Position numbers and translations under genes: made by a program. The notes beneath the pieces are model-generated. The model did no database searches, had not been told where the DNA came from, and worked only from the letters and a program-made list of their open reading frames with translations. Source: Eretmocerus hayati (taxonomy: Eukaryota; Arthropoda; Insecta; Hymenoptera; Aphelinidae). From it: a DNA stretch of 64,000 nt. Below, piece after piece: positions 33,636 through 46,020 of this stretch; the stretch's first letter is position 1; the number at the start of each line of letters is the position of its first letter. The stretch lies in NCBI GenBank assembly GCA_029851415.1, contig CM056743.1, positions 66,928,186 through 66,992,185 of the forward strand, written 5' to 3'.

Positions 33636-35088
33636 TTGAATAAAATGAAATATGAATATGACTCCTCGTCCTCTACTGACCCAGATGCTTCGGACGACAA
33701 TAGCCCCGGATGTTACAGCAGCCGTAGCGGTGACGAGAATTACGCGAAGAATGATGAATATCGGACGATCAATTCAAACCGGAACGAAAAAGCAAACCGG
33801 AGTACTCGTTCATTAAACCAGTCTCGAGGGAACAATAGTAAAGGATCGTCAAGGGAAAGTGATCGTGAGTCAAATACAAACACGAAGGTCAGACGCTTAA
33901 CTGTGGAAGATCCGGAAAATCAAGCTCTAGTTGACAGACGTCGTACATCCAAATTCAAACTCACCCTAAATCAAGCTCTTAATAATATCATGCCATACGA
34001 TGGAAACCCCGACATGTGAGCATTTTTCTGTCAATCCGTGAGATACATTGTAGACGAATACGGTCCAGACGCGGAGCCATGGATACTGGCAAACTTGGCT
34101 CGTGAACTCCAAGGCAGAGCTGCCGAAGGTGACACTGCACGATTAACGCAATATACATCGATCGAAAAATTATTATCGGATATGACTACCCAATATAGCG
34201 GAGTTGGCGGAGCGGATAGAATTTTGGCAGAACTGAAATTAGTACAACAGAGAACATGAGGGTGCAGGAGACTACGGACTGCGTGTCCAAACGCTCCACA
34301 ACCGTTTGCTCAATGTGTACGACTCGGATCGAAACCTTAGAAATTGGGAGCGAGAAACTTATAGAAAACACGGCAGATAATGGAGCTTTACAACAATTCA
34401 TTTTTGGTCTCTCAGGAGCATTAGAACACCAGGTTAGATCGACAAGCCCTAAGACCTCACGTAGAGCCATTTCAGAAGCGGTGAATTTCGAGAGAAAAAC
34501 GAGTGCCCGCTCTGTATTTACAAACATCAATAGCTCTGAAATGGATAGAGATGAAATAATGGCGCTTGTAAACACACTGGTTGAACAGAAAATGAGAGAG
34601 ATCACCCAAATTCCACACTCACCAATTCAATCGGTAACGGTTAATCGAGCCATAAAATCAGACCAAGGTGGATATTGTCACGCTGAAGGACATTTGGAAC
34701 GCGAATGCCCAGAAAACTGGAAATCTGAATTTTGCAGATATTGTAGGAGAAACGGCCACGATTTGAATAACTGCCAATCATTGATAGAAGCAATCGACTC
34801 AAACAAATTATTCCAAGACCGAACGTGACGTCGAGTTCGAAGCGCGAGTTGACACGACAATCATACGGGTGCGTCCGTCGACAAAATGGGCCAACCTCGG
34901 CCAGTAGAGTATCTCGGATAGGGGTCGGATGTAATTATCGTCTCGGGGGAGGACATTTTGGAGAAGACTGCTCTAAGAGGATCCGGAATTCAAAATTTTG
35001 TAATTATTGTTCTATATGTGGACACGATTTGAATGAATGCCGTTCTTTAGAAGATGCATTACAACTGGGCTTCATCTCTAAACGTTAA
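33636..35088 (+). pseudogene. gag: Gag capsid and nucleocapsid region, broken by stops and frameshifts
   Basis: The first frame (33636-34259) contains FKLTLNQALNNIMPYDGNPD and, after an in-frame TGA near 34017, RYIVDEYGPDAEPW, typical of gypsy-group capsid sequence. The reading frame then shifts at least twice. A segment in a third frame near 34260-34350 includes GLRVQTLHNRLLNVYDSD. The frame at 34256-34828 includes ALQQFIFGLSGALEHQVR and a zinc-knuckle pair, of which the first has lost its leading Cys and the second (CRYCRRNGHDLNNC) is intact. A second knuckle pair follows in yet another frame at 34825-35088 and ends with CNYCSICGHDLNEC. The repeated pair suggests an internal duplication. 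No protease or reverse transcriptase follows. Confidence 0.75.
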
Positions 35089-35094
35089 ATAGAG

Positions 35095-35601
35095 ATGGCA
35101 CGAAAAAGGCAAAACTTTCCAATGCAATACGACTTCCCACCTGATATCTCAGGAGAAAAATACAATGCCAAGCGGGACAGTTCTAGATACGACACACCAC
35201 GTAACTACAACGACTGTCATTTTAGAGGCCGTATGAGCAATCATAGCGATAGAAATTCCAACTCTCATGGTAATAACTCAAATTTAGATCGGAATCATGG
35301 CACTAATCGACATGAGAATTTTGTCTACGACTATGAGGGTCCCAATCAAAATTATTACGAGGGTAATAGAGGGAATAATGTGCTAGGACCACCACAGAAT
35401 GACAATAATAACTCACATAACAATTGGGCCACCAAAAGATATCCAGAAAACTACAGACATCAGAGTGACAAATACGGTCCAAATCACGATAATAAAGAAA
35501 GAGATGGCCGGAACCCGCTAGATAGCAATAGGGCGAATTTTTCGAATCACAATGACGATTATGATCATTTCACGGAGAACGATTATGATCATTCCCCGTG
35601 A
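35095..35601 (+). pseudogene. gag: Asn/His-rich C-terminal tail of the Gag region
   Basis: An open frame of about 168 codons starts right after the stop of the preceding zinc-knuckle segment and lies in the same phase. It is dominated by Asn, Asp, Tyr and His with repeated NN and RG/RNN stretches, low-complexity sequence of the sort that ends many gypsy-group Gag proteins. No enzyme motif is visible. It is probably the tail of the same protein, separated by a stop codon. Confidence 0.5.
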
Positions 35602-35859
35602 GAGGTAGTTCACCAGCATCTCATGAACAGCATAAAAAAAACTTATCGATTCTCCAAATACGGAAAGGGCTCATTCCAATTGTCAACAACCCAAATGAGT
35701 AATAGAATTTGTATATGGCTAAGGCTCACGGATTTCAATAAATGGCCCAAGTGATTCAGAACTACGTTGTCACAATCATAGAGATATTGAGAGTATAGAA
35801 AACGTATGAATGTTTTTCAATTAGAGAGTAATTAAAACACGCGAATTTGGAATTTCAAC

Positions 35860-36681
35860 GTGGTTAGAACCCATATACAGTATCCAATCATTTGAATTAG
35901 TTAGCTTTATCTGCGCGTTTTATATGTGGTGAGAACCCACGTATCTTTTGTAATTTCTGAGGTGGTTAGAACCCACGTATCTTTTTGTAATTTCTACGGC
36001 AGTTAAAATTTACTTCACCAGAGCGTCATGTGGTTAGAACCCACGCACTCTTTTTTCCGAATAGTAAAGTGGTTGGAGCCCACTCAGCCAGATAGCACTG
36101 TGGTTAGAACCCACGCATTTCTATGTGATCCCCAAGGTGGTTAGAATCCACTATACCAGAGCGTAATGTGGTTAGAACCCACGCACTCTTCTTTTCAAAT
36201 ACTGAAGTGGTTGGAACTCACCGTACTAATGAGCAATGTGGTTAGAACCCGAGCTTATTTCTCAAATTGTTTGAATGGTTAAAACCCATGCACTCCCAAG
36301 ATTATCATTATAGTAGTTAAAGTCCACTATGGAACCCACGTGACTTGTAACATTCTTTTATGTAATTAAGATTCATTGGAACCTAGATTTACAAAAATGA
36401 AACTTGGGTGAAAGGAGTCAGCTTTAATGGGTTGGAACCCAGGCATGATCAAATTTACTGAGCGGATGCAAATCTCCTGAAACTCAGAATTTCATGCTCG
36501 GAATCCACATTTCAAGTTCATTATATGAATAATTAAGTACACATTGAAGGAGATATCACATACGAGGTCAAAGCCCTCGAATTTGAAACCTTCATTCGGT
36601 TGGAATTATTTCATTATCTAAATAAACGTAACCACGAATTCATATTGGTGAATTAAATATACCTTAGTGGTCAAAATTCAC
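35860..36681 (+). repeat. Array of ~14 copies of a 15-nt hairpin motif (GTGGTTAGAACCCAC)
   Basis: Copies start at about 35860, 35926, 35962, 36030, 36069, 36100, 36137, 36168, 36207, 36238, 36275, 36312, 36428, 36563 and 36667. They are separated mostly by 31-39 bp of AT-rich DNA. The consensus is GTGG-TTAGAAC-CCAC. Variants keep pairing: ATGG...CCAT (36275), CGAGG...CCTCG (36563), TGGGTT..AACCCA (36428). A 138-bp higher-order repeat (CCAGAGCGT at 36018 and 36156) contains several copies. The array occupies the position where pol would be expected. Its function is unknown. Confidence 0.85.
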
Positions 36682-38340
36682 CAAAAGGTGAGAATTTTCG
36701 ATAATATGATCAGATATGTTCAAGAATCCAAGCATTGCAGAGGAGATAAACTTAAGTTAGGAATCCATTGTTCATTTGAACGTATTATACGAGCCACAGT
36801 AAGGGCACTGCTTCAAAACAATAGATGCACATTCGATTCTTTTTGCGCGGCCAATGAACGTACTTCGCCGCGCGAAAATAGAAACAGACTTCAGAGCAAT
36901 AATATTGATGAACACTGCATTTCCCAACGAGTAACGACGAGCAGAGTCTTATTAAAGTATGTTGAGAATCACGATTGTCGGATTGAACGAGTGGATATGA
37001 AGAGAATTGATGTAACTCGCTTTGAATCATTGATCTAGAATTGCGTTACTGAGAGTAGAATTCAGGAAAGAATCGTATCTCTTCAAATCAGAGAGTCACT
37101 GGAGGATGCGCGTATTCATCCGCAAGTGATATAAGAGCGTCGAATTGAAGTCATAGAGCGCGAAGTCAGGAGTAAGATGGTCTAAGCCAGTAAGATGGTG
37201 AACGTGGGGCAATCCGCGCTTCGTCGAATGATTCATAGTGAGTGAACCTTACTGGTCTCGCAGAGGGTAGAAATTTATTTGCTATAGCCACATCAAGGTG
37301 TCGAGATGAAGCTTTGAATGATGCCCTCAGAAGCCCAGGGGTTTCATACGAAAGGTTATATCCTGTCCCAGTTTCCCAACAGTCCAATATACGCAAAATT
37401 TGCTTCAAACCATCCGACACGAACAAAAAGAGAAAGAGAAAAGAAGAGAGAGGAATACCAGGGTAAGATGCGCAACGGTTAACAACAAGCATTCTTTCAC
37501 TGCGAAAAAGGCGTTCGGTGTCCAGCACCGAAGTAAATTATGGGCACCAAGAACTTCGGATTGTATAATCTCAGAAAATTCCTTCCAGCAACCGTTGCAA
37601 TTCTACGGAGAAGATTTCACGGGTACGTCCCAAAAGAAGGAAAAAAACGTCCAAGAGCAAGAGTACGAGGCTGACGTCCACAGAGAAGCAGAGACTGAAG
37701 CTTCAGAAGGGAAGTTCGAGGTATAAAACTTGGGCAAAGATCAGGAGCTTGATCAAACTAGGAGTAGAGTGTGGAGGAACTTCGAGAAACATGTTTCATC
37801 CACAGTTCTTGCAAAGAATCAAAAATTCCAGCCCGCTCATGGAGAAGAAGCATACAAAATGAGAATCCAAGTTTACTAGCGATTCCCGGAAAACAGTCAA
37901 TGATTGTAGTTCACTGCGGACTGGGAAGTGTTAGAAGAATGCAAATGCAAATGGGATGAGATAAGAGACCACAGTGACTTAGGAGGCATGATTTCATTGG
38001 ATCCAACGTCACACCAAACTCAATCTATCCCTATGGTGGCTATCTCAGATTCCTCAATACACCAGCTCTACCGCGCAGACAGCAGAACTTTAGAGAGGAT
38101 AATTGGATACCCAGCATATTTTTGCTCTTCCGAGAAAAATGAAGCATGTCTCAGCTGAGTCCGTTCTCCCAAATCCACGAGAAGGGGATGACTGGAGGCA
38201 ATACGCTGAATGCAAACAAGTCTTTCCCTTATCCATATCCTATCCAAAAACAGAACCGATCGTTCGCAAAATGTTTGGGCTTGAGAGATTAGAGTACGGA
38301 AGTGAAATTGATGGGGCGTAGAAATATACATACTTCGACT
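36682..38340. other. Unassigned DNA downstream of the hairpin array
   Basis: Plus-strand open frames at 36667-37038 (about 123 codons), 37400-37726 (108 codons, Lys/Glu-rich) and 37928-38158 show no recognisable domain. They could be remnants of the same retroelement or chance frames. A purine-rich run lies at 37420-37452. Confidence 0.3.
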
Positions 38341-38361
38341 CGGAAAAGAATGACGAGCATA

Positions 38362-39440
38362 CAGTACCTTCCAAAATTAATGGATCATGCATGGTCTCAC
38401 TAAATTCATGATAACTTGAAATCCCTCCAACGTATGGAAATTTTGAAAAGAGGATCTCGAAGATCACAAAAAAATCCATCGATCCATGTGTAACAAATAT
38501 TTTCCAAGGGCTTTTTAAGTGCCCGTGATCGACATTGAAGATCTAAAAAAATTCTCCGTCAGTGGATCACCTACAACTTTGACGGGAAAGGTCGGATCAC
38601 AAAAATTCTCACCGGATCTTGGAGATCGTTTGAAAACCTAGAAATTTGGTCCCATGTAAAATTTTTGTGCGACCCTTCCTGTCTGACTTACGAGCTCCGA
38701 AAGAAAACTTTGTATTAACATGGGGTGCTCATGGAGATCCCGAGGCTGGTACCTATTTTGTGTCGTCTTGCTCTATTCTAGTGCAAAATATCACGCCACA
38801 TGATTTTGACGTAAAATGATCTCATCTTTCAGAATATTCTATCAGATTTTGTCTCAAATATAATATGGACGGCCAAAACATGGAATATATCAATTTTCAT
38901 AACAAAACTTGGAAAATTGTTGTCACCTCAAATCTGAGACAAAATCTGATACATTCTTCTGAAAGATGAGATCATTTCACGTCAAAATCATGTGGCGTGA
39001 TATTTTTTTGGTGAGCTTTCGCACTAGAATAGAGCAAGACGAAACGAAAGAGAAACCAGCTTCGGGATCTCCATAAGCACCCTATGTTAATACAAAGTTT
39101 TCTTTTGGAGCTCGTGAGTCAGACGGGAAGGATCGCACAAAAATTTTACAAGGGACCAAATTTTTAGATTTTCAAACGATCTACAAGATCCCGTAAGAAT
39201 TTCTGTGATTCGACCTTTCCCGTCGAAGTTGTAGGTGATCCACTGAAGAATTTTTTTAGATTTTCAATGTCGATTACGGGCACTTAAAAAGCACTTGGAA
39301 TATATTTGAGACACATGGATCGATAGATTTCTTTGTGATCTTCTAGATCCTTTCTTCATAATTTTTATACAATGAAGGGATTCGAAGTTATCATGAATTT
39401 AGTGAAACCATGCATGATCCATTAATTTTGGAAGGTACTG
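38362..39440. mobile_element. 1.08-kb foldback, CAGTAC ends, TA flanks
   Basis: The termini CAGTACCTTCCAAAATTAAT and the exact complement are flanked by TA (38360-38361, 39441-39442). The arms are mirrored through the whole element around a centre near 38900. Examples are TGGATCATGCATGGT at both ends and GAAAGATGAGATCATTT near the centre. CACTAGAATAGAGCAAGA occurs in the right arm and is shared with the related element at 50575-53577. There is no transposase frame. Tc1/mariner-like affinity is inferred from the TA duplication and CAGTA ends. Confidence 0.8.
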
Positions 39441-39442
39441 TA

Positions 39443-40866
39443 CGGATTCATGTTGTTGCTCCAAAGAGAAGCGCGAGTTGACTCAAGAAGCGAATCATTC
39501 ATGCTCATCTGTCTGTACCGGTTGCAGTTGCCTCACGGACCTCGTATTTTTTTCTCTCGGCCATGAAATGTGAGAAGTATTACTTTGCTCAACCTTCACT
39601 TGATCCACGGCTTACTTTTGAGATAATTTTGAACACGTATTGAACCGGGAGAGAATGATACGGTGGACCGTTTTGGATTCGTTCCCCTGGAACAATTCCT
39701 CTTCGGGACTACTCCGCGGTGAGGAATGTTTTTGAGATATTCCTCCGGAGACTTTCCATATTTCGTGGCGCGGATTCATTTCACAAAATTTGGTCACATT
39801 GAAGGAGAGCGGATGAATGCGAGAAGTTATCCTGACTCTGAGTTATGCGCAATCTATTCTAGTTTTAACATAGTGAACTCCCACAGTAATTAATTTTTCT
39901 CCGCATCATCAGATCCAAATACATTTAGCGCTGGCAATGAACGCAGCGCATGAATTGTTTTCCAATTTCTATTCTCCATCCGCACTGTCGTACTGTAAAC
40001 CTATTGATAAACTTCCAAAGCACAAAAATTGGAGATAAAAGAAGAAGGAATACATAATGACCATAGTAAATGTGAATGGAGATAAGAACTAAGTTACTCG
40101 CGTGTGAGCTGAACAAGAAAAATCTATCGAAAGTTTTTATCATGTGTGAGCTATGAAACATTTCAGTCACAGAGTCAGAGTTGAGAAAAATCGAAAAGAA
40201 ACAGTTGATAGCTGAGGGATATGTATGAAATAATTGAGAAATACAGATCAAAACTAGTAGATATCGAGTTCGTGATATTAATTCATCGATTTAAGAGGTA
40301 GTTCCATTCTACCCCACCCCATTCCATTTTACCCCATCTGAAAAAACACGATAGAAAACGTTGATTTCCATGATAATTGAACCTGATTCACCGATTCCAA
40401 ACAGAATTTGAGTCATTTAGACTGATTTCGCGATTTCAACCCCATCTCAACCCCCACCCTTTCAATTCAAAAAATTTTAAGTTTAGAAAGTTGAATCACA
40501 CCGTGAAAGTAGTATCCTTACAGTGAAGTTTCCACTCTTGGAAAAAATTTTCTCATGAAACTACCCCGACCCCACCACTTTGAAACACTCAAAGCAACCC
40601 CAATTAACGTAAAATTGACCCTCGGATTATCCGGCGTCTGAATCCGATGAGCAGTGGTTCACGAAAAAGTGACTCAAAATGGCCCAAAACGTTCCATAAT
40701 ACCCCATAAGTAATACCCTATGCGCCATGTGGACCGGAAATAACAAGTATCTCTCGAAAATCCAAAAACTCCCACCCCCAAGACGTCCAAATCAACTCCA
40801 CCCAAAATCCGAATTCTTCATCACTGAGACAAAGGAGATGAGTGAATCAAGATGCAAGCTCGTAGT
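39443..40866. other. No gene recognised
   Basis: Only short frames are present. The segment 40295-40345 is CCCC/ATTCCATT-rich with an imperfect repeat CATTCTACCCCA / CATTTTACCCCA. Nothing else is supported. Confidence 0.45.
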
Positions 40867-41545
40867 TCCGCACGCACACTACTAACCTATCGGTGAGCTT
40901 GCAAATCGATCTCTAGTCACAGCACATACAGTGCGTTTGCTCTGCAGATCATACAATGCCATCGAACACACATACTATTAACCTATTTGAGGTGTCAGCC
41001 CTGACTCCGGCGCCACCGCCGGGTATTTTGCGAACTGTCCGACTGCCAACATCTGACGTTCAAATTTCGGCGCGCTACTGAAACTGTAGGAGCAAAGTCG
41101 GCAAAATGTATTGTTTGAAGCACCCGACAACGGAAATGAACATCAAAATTTGTTTCTATTGTCAAATACTTGAAATGAGACAGTTTGCCGACTTTGTTCA
41201 CATACAGTTCCAGTAGCGAGCCGAAGTTCGAACGTCAAATATTGGCAGTCGGACAGTTCACAAAATACCCGGTGGTGGCGCCAAAGTCAGGTTTGACACC
41301 TCGAATCGGTGAGGCTGCGAATCGATCTCCAGCCACAGCACAGCTGCATTCAACGAGCATGATCTCTCAATGCGAATCCGCACGCACACTAACAACCTGC
41401 CGGTGAGATTGCAAATCGATCTCCACTCGCCATGCATACAGCACGCGTTCGCACTCACCATGCATCGGAGTCTCCATTGAAAATCAATGCAGTTTGAAAC
41501 TCACACTGTTGTACTGTCCGTGAGACTGCAAATCGATCTCCTCTC
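40867..41545. repeat. Degenerate tandem repeat (GTGAG-TGCAAATCGATCTC)
   Basis: The landmark TGCAAATCGATCTC or close variants occurs at about 40898, 41316, 41408 and 41528, accompanied by CGCACGCACACTA and AACCT(A/G)CCGGTGAG. One unit is split by the MITE at 40991-41300. Confidence 0.7.
40991..41300. mobile_element. 310-bp palindromic MITE inside the tandem repeat
   Basis: The ends GGTGTCA...TGACTCCGGCGCCACC and the inverse (GGTGGCGCCAAAGTCA...TGACACC) bracket an almost fully palindromic interior, with AGTCGGCAAA and TCTGACGTTCAAA-like motifs in both arms. It lies between AACCTAT and CGGTGAG, which are contiguous in the other repeat units, showing insertion. The exact duplication is unclear and the superfamily is unassigned. 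Confidence 0.75.
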
Positions 41546-44500
41546 AGAGCGCATACAATTTATATGCGTATATAAAGAGATAATAGAGCTGACACTAAAA
41601 TCATTGTTACTCTATAAATTGTTCGAGTAATGCATAAATTTTCTGGCAAATGTCGATCGATACGAAGTCAGCAAGATGTGCCTATCAAATGGCTGATTTT
41701 TGGTTTTTCGCCTCGAGCAAAAATCATCATAACTAAACAACTATTGGGTGGAATCGACTTCAATTCAGCTCAAAATGTACAAAAAGGAGTAACCTACGCT
41801 ACGATAACTGTGCATAGTGAGTTTTACGATAATGGTTGAGTTGTTGACAAAACCTGAGTTACGTCCGATACGGTAGTGGTATGGCCAAAAATGGGTATCG
41901 CGGTTGAATATCTTCATTGTAAGCACTTGGGATGAGTTCGAATCTTGTTATTCACCTACTGGTACCTCTGAACTACTCTAAGAAAACTTAATAGCCTTCT
42001 AAATGGGTTCACGTTGCGATATAATCGGATCAAAGAGAGAAAAATGCAGTTCCCGCCATTCAGGGCGGCTAACGGAAAATCGATGATTTTAGCCTGTCGG
42101 ATGGAATATTATGGGAAATTATCTCGTAAATGTTCCAAGAGGTAGATGATCTACGTATTTAACTATTCAAACACTTCCACGAGTCAAAAAATGGAAAATG
42201 AAATAATTACGGGTGGTTAATGGTGGAGAATTGCAGCTGCTTGCACAAAAAAATCAGAAGGTACATGAACGTTGATTACTCAAAATCTAAAGGTCCGTCT
42301 GAAGCTTACAATAGCTTGTTCCAAAGCTGAGACATCAAGCAAGAAGACAATACAGGTTGGATCTTCTATTTAGTTGATGGGAGCGGATGACGAATGGATT
42401 CTGGAGCACTTTGAAAGTACTCGAGTGACACGAAAATCGGACGGTAAAATTATATTCATCTCTTGTGGTGGCTTGAAATGATCGTTCTACAAGACAAAAC
42501 GAAATCCAAAATGAACTATACACGTGGTCCGAGTTCACAGCATAAATTTGGAACCGTATTTTCACTGAACATAACTAAATCAAGCATGGAATGCAATAAA
42601 AATCAGATGTCACAGAAGAAATCAGGTTCCATCGTAGCCATGCAGATCAGTCAAAAGAATGCATACGAATATGGCAACTTATTTCTCCACCTCATTTATT
42701 CAGGACTTTGTCATCTATTGATTCCCATCATTGTTCTATGCGCTGCAAGAGTCTTTTGCCTGGGGGGTTCCCTAGTCTAATCATGAGAAGACTTGTTTCA
42801 GGATATGTCATGTCTATCCAGAGATGAATTGTACATCGGAAACCATATCAAGTATGAGACAAGAAATGCAACCAGGAGCATTATAAGCAAATAAGTCACG
42901 TGTAAATGAATATTTGGAACCGAAGGATACGAATATTTACACGGAAGAGAATTCCACCTATGATGAATGGATTGGGAATACCAAAGTCGACGGAAATTTT
43001 GTACTGGAAAAATCAAGATTCATAATGGGCGAGTTGAATACAGGATACGTTGACGAGATATTGTGCGAGGATGGCATGCCAATACTTGTGAATGGAAATC
43101 CTCAAAAAAGAGTTAGAATAAGATATTGCTCACTATCAAAATTTCATAATCCAATTTTGAGACAATTTTTGATGCGAGGGGGAGACTGGTTCAATTAAGT
43201 AAATTGTAAACTTTGGAAATAAGATGAATATATTCGTTCCTTGTAAATTATAATATAGTAATAATCGCTCGGTCACGAAATATCTTTACTTCAGCATTCC
43301 AAGAACACGCTAACATTTTAGTCAATCATAAGTCTGATGATGCGTTGAATGTATGTGCCTGGCGCAAACACACGTCTATGTGGTCAAGCAGGTATAACAA
43401 GAGTCATCGCAGAACAAAATCACCTTGCAAGATATCATCGAGGACATCAACATATATGGAGGACGTCGTAAGGGTGAGTGATTCCAATCACAATTTGCAA
43501 ATTCATTTCTTTAGAATCGTTAGAATTACGAAAACGATATCGTCGTGAATTTTGATAATATCTATCAAATCTTGGTTCTTCATGTTCTCCGAATTTGATA
43601 AAAATACCATTTATAACATTCCAAACCTTTTCCGAGATTTTGGTGATTCAAGTACAGAATAACATCAAGGAACGAATTGAATCCCTATAATTCTGAACGA
43701 AATTGATAAGTTACCTCCAAAGACAGAATTTTCAGGCTCTGCAACTCTAATTCCAAATTTCCTTCTCCATGAGAGTGTCTCGCTATATTATAAAATTCAG
43801 TTGAATTAACATCTGTTTCACCAAATTTGACCCCAATGAAGAATTTAATTTCAAATTTTGCTCTATTATTCTACAGGCATCCAAAAATCAATCGTGAATA
43901 TCGCACAATGGAGAATTTACATGACGTTTTCAATTCAACGTGTTATATCCGCTCCAGAAAGAGCAACAAGAGCGGAATTACAGTAGAATAACATGGATTC
44001 AAACCCAAGAGGATAACGATAATCACATAAAACAAGGGAATCCATAACACCTCTGGAATCGAATCAACTTTCGAAGACATCAAATGTGAGTTTCATTTAT
44101 CAACCCGTGTCACTTTACATTCAAAAATATTTGTAGAAATTTAATCGGACATGGCTCTATGGAATTTCTTCAAATATTATGACTCTATGAAATCGTCTCC
44201 AGAACATTAGATTGATCATTTTTTTAGAAAACGTAGGCAAATAAGAAAATAGCCTTCACAATTCTACTGAAATGGCATGAATGATATCTCACCAATGTCT
44301 CCTTGATCTTACAATTTAATTTGAGGAAAATCTTAATTACGAAAAAGATCGATTCATCACCGTCTCACATTTCAACGAACAATTCTCAACAATACACACC
44401 ATTTACATATCCAAATGCAATCAAATACATTTACGAGTTGCAACAGAAATGTATGATGCCATGGCTCACATAGAGATCGAGACTATCATCTCTGAGATCG

Positions 44501-45655
44501 ACAGATTACAATTTCCTGTTGCCAAGCTGCTGTAAATGTAGGGTATTCTCACACAAAAAAATACAACACACTTACACCTTTCTTCAGAAGCAGGTTGCTG
44601 GATTTCCTCTGATCTGAGCGCCGCTTTGGTCCCGACACTGGTAAACCAAACCGACGGGTCAGTCTCATCTGATCATGGCTCCTTCAACTTTTGTGATGAA
44701 GAGTTTACACTAAGACGATGTACATGAACCAATCCACACTCAATTCCACTCCATATCATAAAACGAAAACGATAGATCGATATTCCTGTTCATCTCAATA
44801 GAATTGTCATCAAATATCACGAGTGATTATAAATTATAGATCAAGGTATTGTTGGAATTCGTTCGTTCCTAAAATCGTATATCAAATATCTATAATTTCA
44901 TTTATATATTCGTTGGTTATTGACTATTATTGAGAATTATCATTCATCGATGTAGTGACTTCCATGCACCTTTCTCAGAATTCAATCTTTTGTTATGACA
45001 ATCCTCCTTCAATTCGTACAATAACTAATTTTCGTCAACAAGACAGCAACATACGCCTCTCAGACGATTGTCTATGGGTGATTCTGAGATAACTTATGCA
45101 TTTGATGTCCTGACCTCGCATTCATATTAGACGACCGAATATGATGAGTCTAACGATGATATCTAGTGTATTCTATTGAAATAAAGATGTCCCAATAGTT
45201 CCAGGAGCGGATATGAGTTTAATGTGGACCTGAGCTTACCAAAAGTGCTCAAGAGATGTCCTTACCGTGGCATGTCTTAAACTGGAGCTGCACATTTCAA
45301 TCGTGTAGTTTACCGAAATATTCATTCAATCTCGGTTCCGTACCACTCTAACATCAAAGTTGGGTCATAAAAAGGTGATATTATGTACAAATCGAGTGTC
45401 AAGTCTTCCTTCAAAGTAGCCAAAACACAGCCGACATTCTGTCTTGGAATTTTGCTAATTTTTCGAATGCTTCTCGATAATTCGACTCCGGGTCACCGAA
45501 TCGCTTCAAACGGCTCTGTAACGGCGCACAGTGAGGCTAAGAATCGATTTCGGGACAAGATTCGGCGCCACGCGGATCCTCAACCAATCGAAATGATTCG
45601 AACGGGATCTTTTCCGTCTTTTGACACTCTACAAGATTCCTTCCCGGAGAATTTG
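41546..45655. other. Long AT-rich stretch without a supported gene
   Basis: Open frames at 42463-42780 (with a hydrophobic C-terminal stretch LLIPIIVLCAARVFCLGG) and 42914-43198 (94 codons, ending RQFLMRGGDWFN) have protein-like composition but no recognised family. They could be remains of a degraded membrane protein. 43200-45380 is AT-rich with nothing recognised. Confidence 0.3.
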
Positions 45656-45659
45656 ATTT

Positions 45660-46020
45660 GAGAAGCTGCGGAGTCACAGAATCGTGTTGGTCGATCAACC
45701 AAAAATCGTAAATTGAGTCTCCTCGATCCTGGCGGCAATGTACGATTTCCTGGTTGGGCCCAAAATACATGTTTTTGGTCCCACTTGATAAGGGAAATAT
45801 CTCATCATTGCAGAACTCCGGCAACCTAACTTTAAATCAGGATTACAGGCTCAATTACCTTGGTAGTAAACCCCAATCATCAAAAATCGACTTTCTTCGA
45901 TCCTGGCGGTAATGTACGGGGTTCTAGACGGGCTCAAATCATAAGTTAGAGATACACAATGTGTGTGCCCATGTCACAGGAATGCGTGAGCTTGATCTCA
46001 GGGCTTCAGAACTCTGCAAT
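45660..46020 (-). repeat. Isolated, diverged relic of satellite A (two units)
   Basis: TCCTGGCGGCAATGTAC, a (G)GGC(C/T)CAAAT element and TCATTGCAGAACTC appear in the same order and at the same spacing as in satellite A units at 8885-11730. A second copy (TCCTGGCGGTAATGTAC...CTTCAGAACTCTGCAAT) follows about 178 bp later. The relic lies 34 kb from the main array and is not part of a visible foldback. Confidence 0.7.

Noticed and set aside
35860..36681. CRISPR-like repeat array
   Set aside because: The repeats are only 15 nt, palindromic and variable, spacers are AT-rich and partly repeated (138-bp higher-order unit), and the setting is a eukaryotic retroelement.
42463..43198. Viral envelope-like remnant because of a hydrophobic C-terminal stretch
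   Set aside because: No disulfide pattern, cleavage site or fusion-peptide motif is visible; the evidence is only composition.
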